From assembly GCA_027484885.1 (NCBI GenBank), contig JAIXSD010000465.1, positions 1 through 6,959 of the forward strand: 6,959 nt of DNA, written 5' to 3'. Shown in pieces: positions 6,342 through 6,959 of the stretch; the first letter of the stretch is position 1, and every line of letters starts with the position of its first letter. The stretch is from Rubrivivax sp. (GTDB lineage: Bacteria; Pseudomonadota; Gammaproteobacteria; Burkholderiales; Burkholderiaceae_C). A program made the translations under genes and the position numbers. The notes beneath the pieces were generated by a model. That model saw only the letters and a program-made list of their open reading frames with translations. It made no database searches and had not been told where the DNA came from.

Positions 6342-6665
6342 TTGAAAAAGACCTACCCCCTCCACGTCGAAGGCAAGCACCCCGACCGCCTGCTCGAAGC
6401 CACCAAGCACGAGATCCGCAAGTACATCAAGCGCGAGCAGAACAAGCCCCGCCCCGCCGGCGTGGACTTTTGGGATTTCGATTGCAAATTCGGCAGCAGC
6501 GCCGCCACGGCCGAGCCCATCCACCCGGGCGCCCTGACCGAGCGCATCAATGCCTACGCCGCTGAAAAGGCCGAGAGCTTTTATGTCGAGCTGATCGCCA
6601 AACCCGGCGTGCGCAAACCGCGCGCAGCGGCCCCCGACACCGCAGAAGAACGCGGCGAAGACTGA
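6342..6665 (+). CDS. Small conserved protein, DUF6172-like, TTG start
   Basis: A 107-residue soluble protein with no signal peptide or membrane segment, so probably cytoplasmic. The sequence has KKTYPLHVEGKHPDRLLEA near the N-terminus, a basic helix around 24-36 (HEIRKYIKREQNK), a central GVDFWDFDCKFG (40-51) and SFYVELIAKPG (79-89), followed by a charged, probably disordered tail. From memory this pattern matches the small DUF6172 family of proteobacteria, which has no known function; the name is recalled, not searched. The basic stretch could bind nucleic acid, but that is speculation. The start is TTG at 6342, chosen because the family begins with M-K-K-T; a weak AGAAAG lies at 6331-6336. 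It is transcribed away from the cyclase operon and converges on the VOC gene, 12 bp apart. Confidence 0.88.
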   Translation: MKKTYPLHVEGKHPDRLLEATKHEIRKYIKREQNKPRPAGVDFWDFDCKFGSSAATAEPIHPGALTERINAYAAEKAESFYVELIAKPGVRKPRAAAPDTAEERGED

Positions 6666-6668
6666 GCA

Positions 6669-6688
6669 GCGGGGCGCTCAGCCCCCGC
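6669..6688. terminator. GC hairpin at a convergent gene junction
   Basis: GCGGGG (6669-6674) pairs perfectly with CCCCGC (6683-6688) across an 8-nt loop. It starts 3 bp after the stop of the small plus-strand gene and covers the stop of the minus-strand VOC gene. It could act on both transcripts, but no T-run follows on either strand. Confidence 0.35.
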
Positions 6689-6959
6689 GCTCGTAGAGTT
6701 CCAGCGGCAGCCCATCTGGGTCTGCAAAGAAGGCAAAGCGCCGCTGCGTGTGCGCATCCAGCCGGATCGGCTCGACCGCCACGCCCAGCGCCTGCAGCGC
6801 CGCGCAGCTGGCGCCCAGATCCTCCACCTCGAAAGCCAGGTGCCGCAGGCCCTGCGCCTCCGGATAGGACGGCCGCGCCGGCGCCCCCGGAAACGAAAAC
6901 AGCTCGATCTGCCCACCATCCGGCAGCGCCAGGTCCAGCTTGTACGACTGCCGCTCCGC
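6678..6959 (-). CDS. VOC family (glyoxalase-fold) protein, YaeR-like, C-terminal part
   Basis: The last 93 codons plus TGA (6680-6678) of a minus-strand gene whose start lies beyond the right edge. The visible part contains SYKLDLALPDGGQIELFSFPG, GLRHLAFEVEDL, and TQRRFAFFADPDGLPLELYE at the end. This spacing closely follows E. coli YaeR and related vicinal-oxygen-chelate proteins annotated as lactoylglutathione lyase-like. In the family, metal ligands would correspond to E19, H40 and E87 of the fragment, with the fourth (a His near the N-terminus) missing from view. Members are small cytoplasmic metal-dependent proteins; true glyoxalase I activity for this subgroup is not assured. The C-terminus is complete and the frame intact. 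It ends 12 bp from the convergent small gene. Confidence 0.92.
   Translation of the reverse strand, partial: AERQSYKLDLALPDGGQIELFSFPGAPARPSYPEAQGLRHLAFEVEDLGASCAALQALGVAVEPIRLDAHTQRRFAFFADPDGLPLELYERGG

Noticed and set aside
6581..6919. Minus-strand open frame of 112 codons at the right end
   Set aside because: Ser/Arg-rich, and out of frame with the VOC protein, whose conserved motifs lie in the frame ending at 6678.
1..6959. Mobile element, CRISPR array or defence island
   Set aside because: No transposase, integrase, terminal inverted repeats, regularly spaced repeats or defence-type domains; composition looks uniform across the genes.

Overview
The window is high-GC DNA with strongly GC-biased third codon positions. 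Its protein families (Tat-exported sulfatase, tandem TPR/GGDEF proteins, a small DUF6172-like protein, a YaeR-like VOC protein) suggest a betaproteobacterium of the order Burkholderiales, perhaps near Roseateles, Leptothrix or Ideonella. That placement is inference from composition and gene style, not a database match. There are no rRNA or tRNA genes, CRISPR arrays, transposases or integrases.

Layout from left to right: (1) the last 26 codons of a plus-strand gene, perhaps a family-3 periplasmic solute-binding protein; (2) a complete plus-strand sulfatase (149-1606) with a twin-arginine signal and a CSATR active-site motif; (3) a convergent junction built from an exact 14-bp tandem duplication that contains the sulfatase stop codon; (4) a two-gene minus-strand operon (5921 down to 1630) of paralogous membrane diguanylate cyclases, each with a signal peptide, periplasmic TPR domain, coiled-coil stalk, one membrane helix, GGEEF catalytic domain and a short C-terminal tail, joined by an ATGA overlap; (5) a 420-bp divergent intergenic region; (6) a small plus-strand gene with a TTG start, recognised as DUF6172-like (6342-6665); (7) the C-terminal 93 codons of a minus-strand VOC/glyoxalase-fold protein resembling YaeR, ending 12 bp from the preceding gene.

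The most notable unit is the cyclase pair. Both proteins keep the residues for making c-di-GMP and the RxxD inhibitory site, while their periplasmic sensor halves have diverged. The sequence fits two sensors of different cues, produced together through translational coupling, feeding one second messenger. Heterodimerisation is possible but unproven. Nothing links the sulfatase or the small right-hand genes to this pair. I found no clear new defence or mobile system; the tandem cyclase operon is the best candidate for something under-described.
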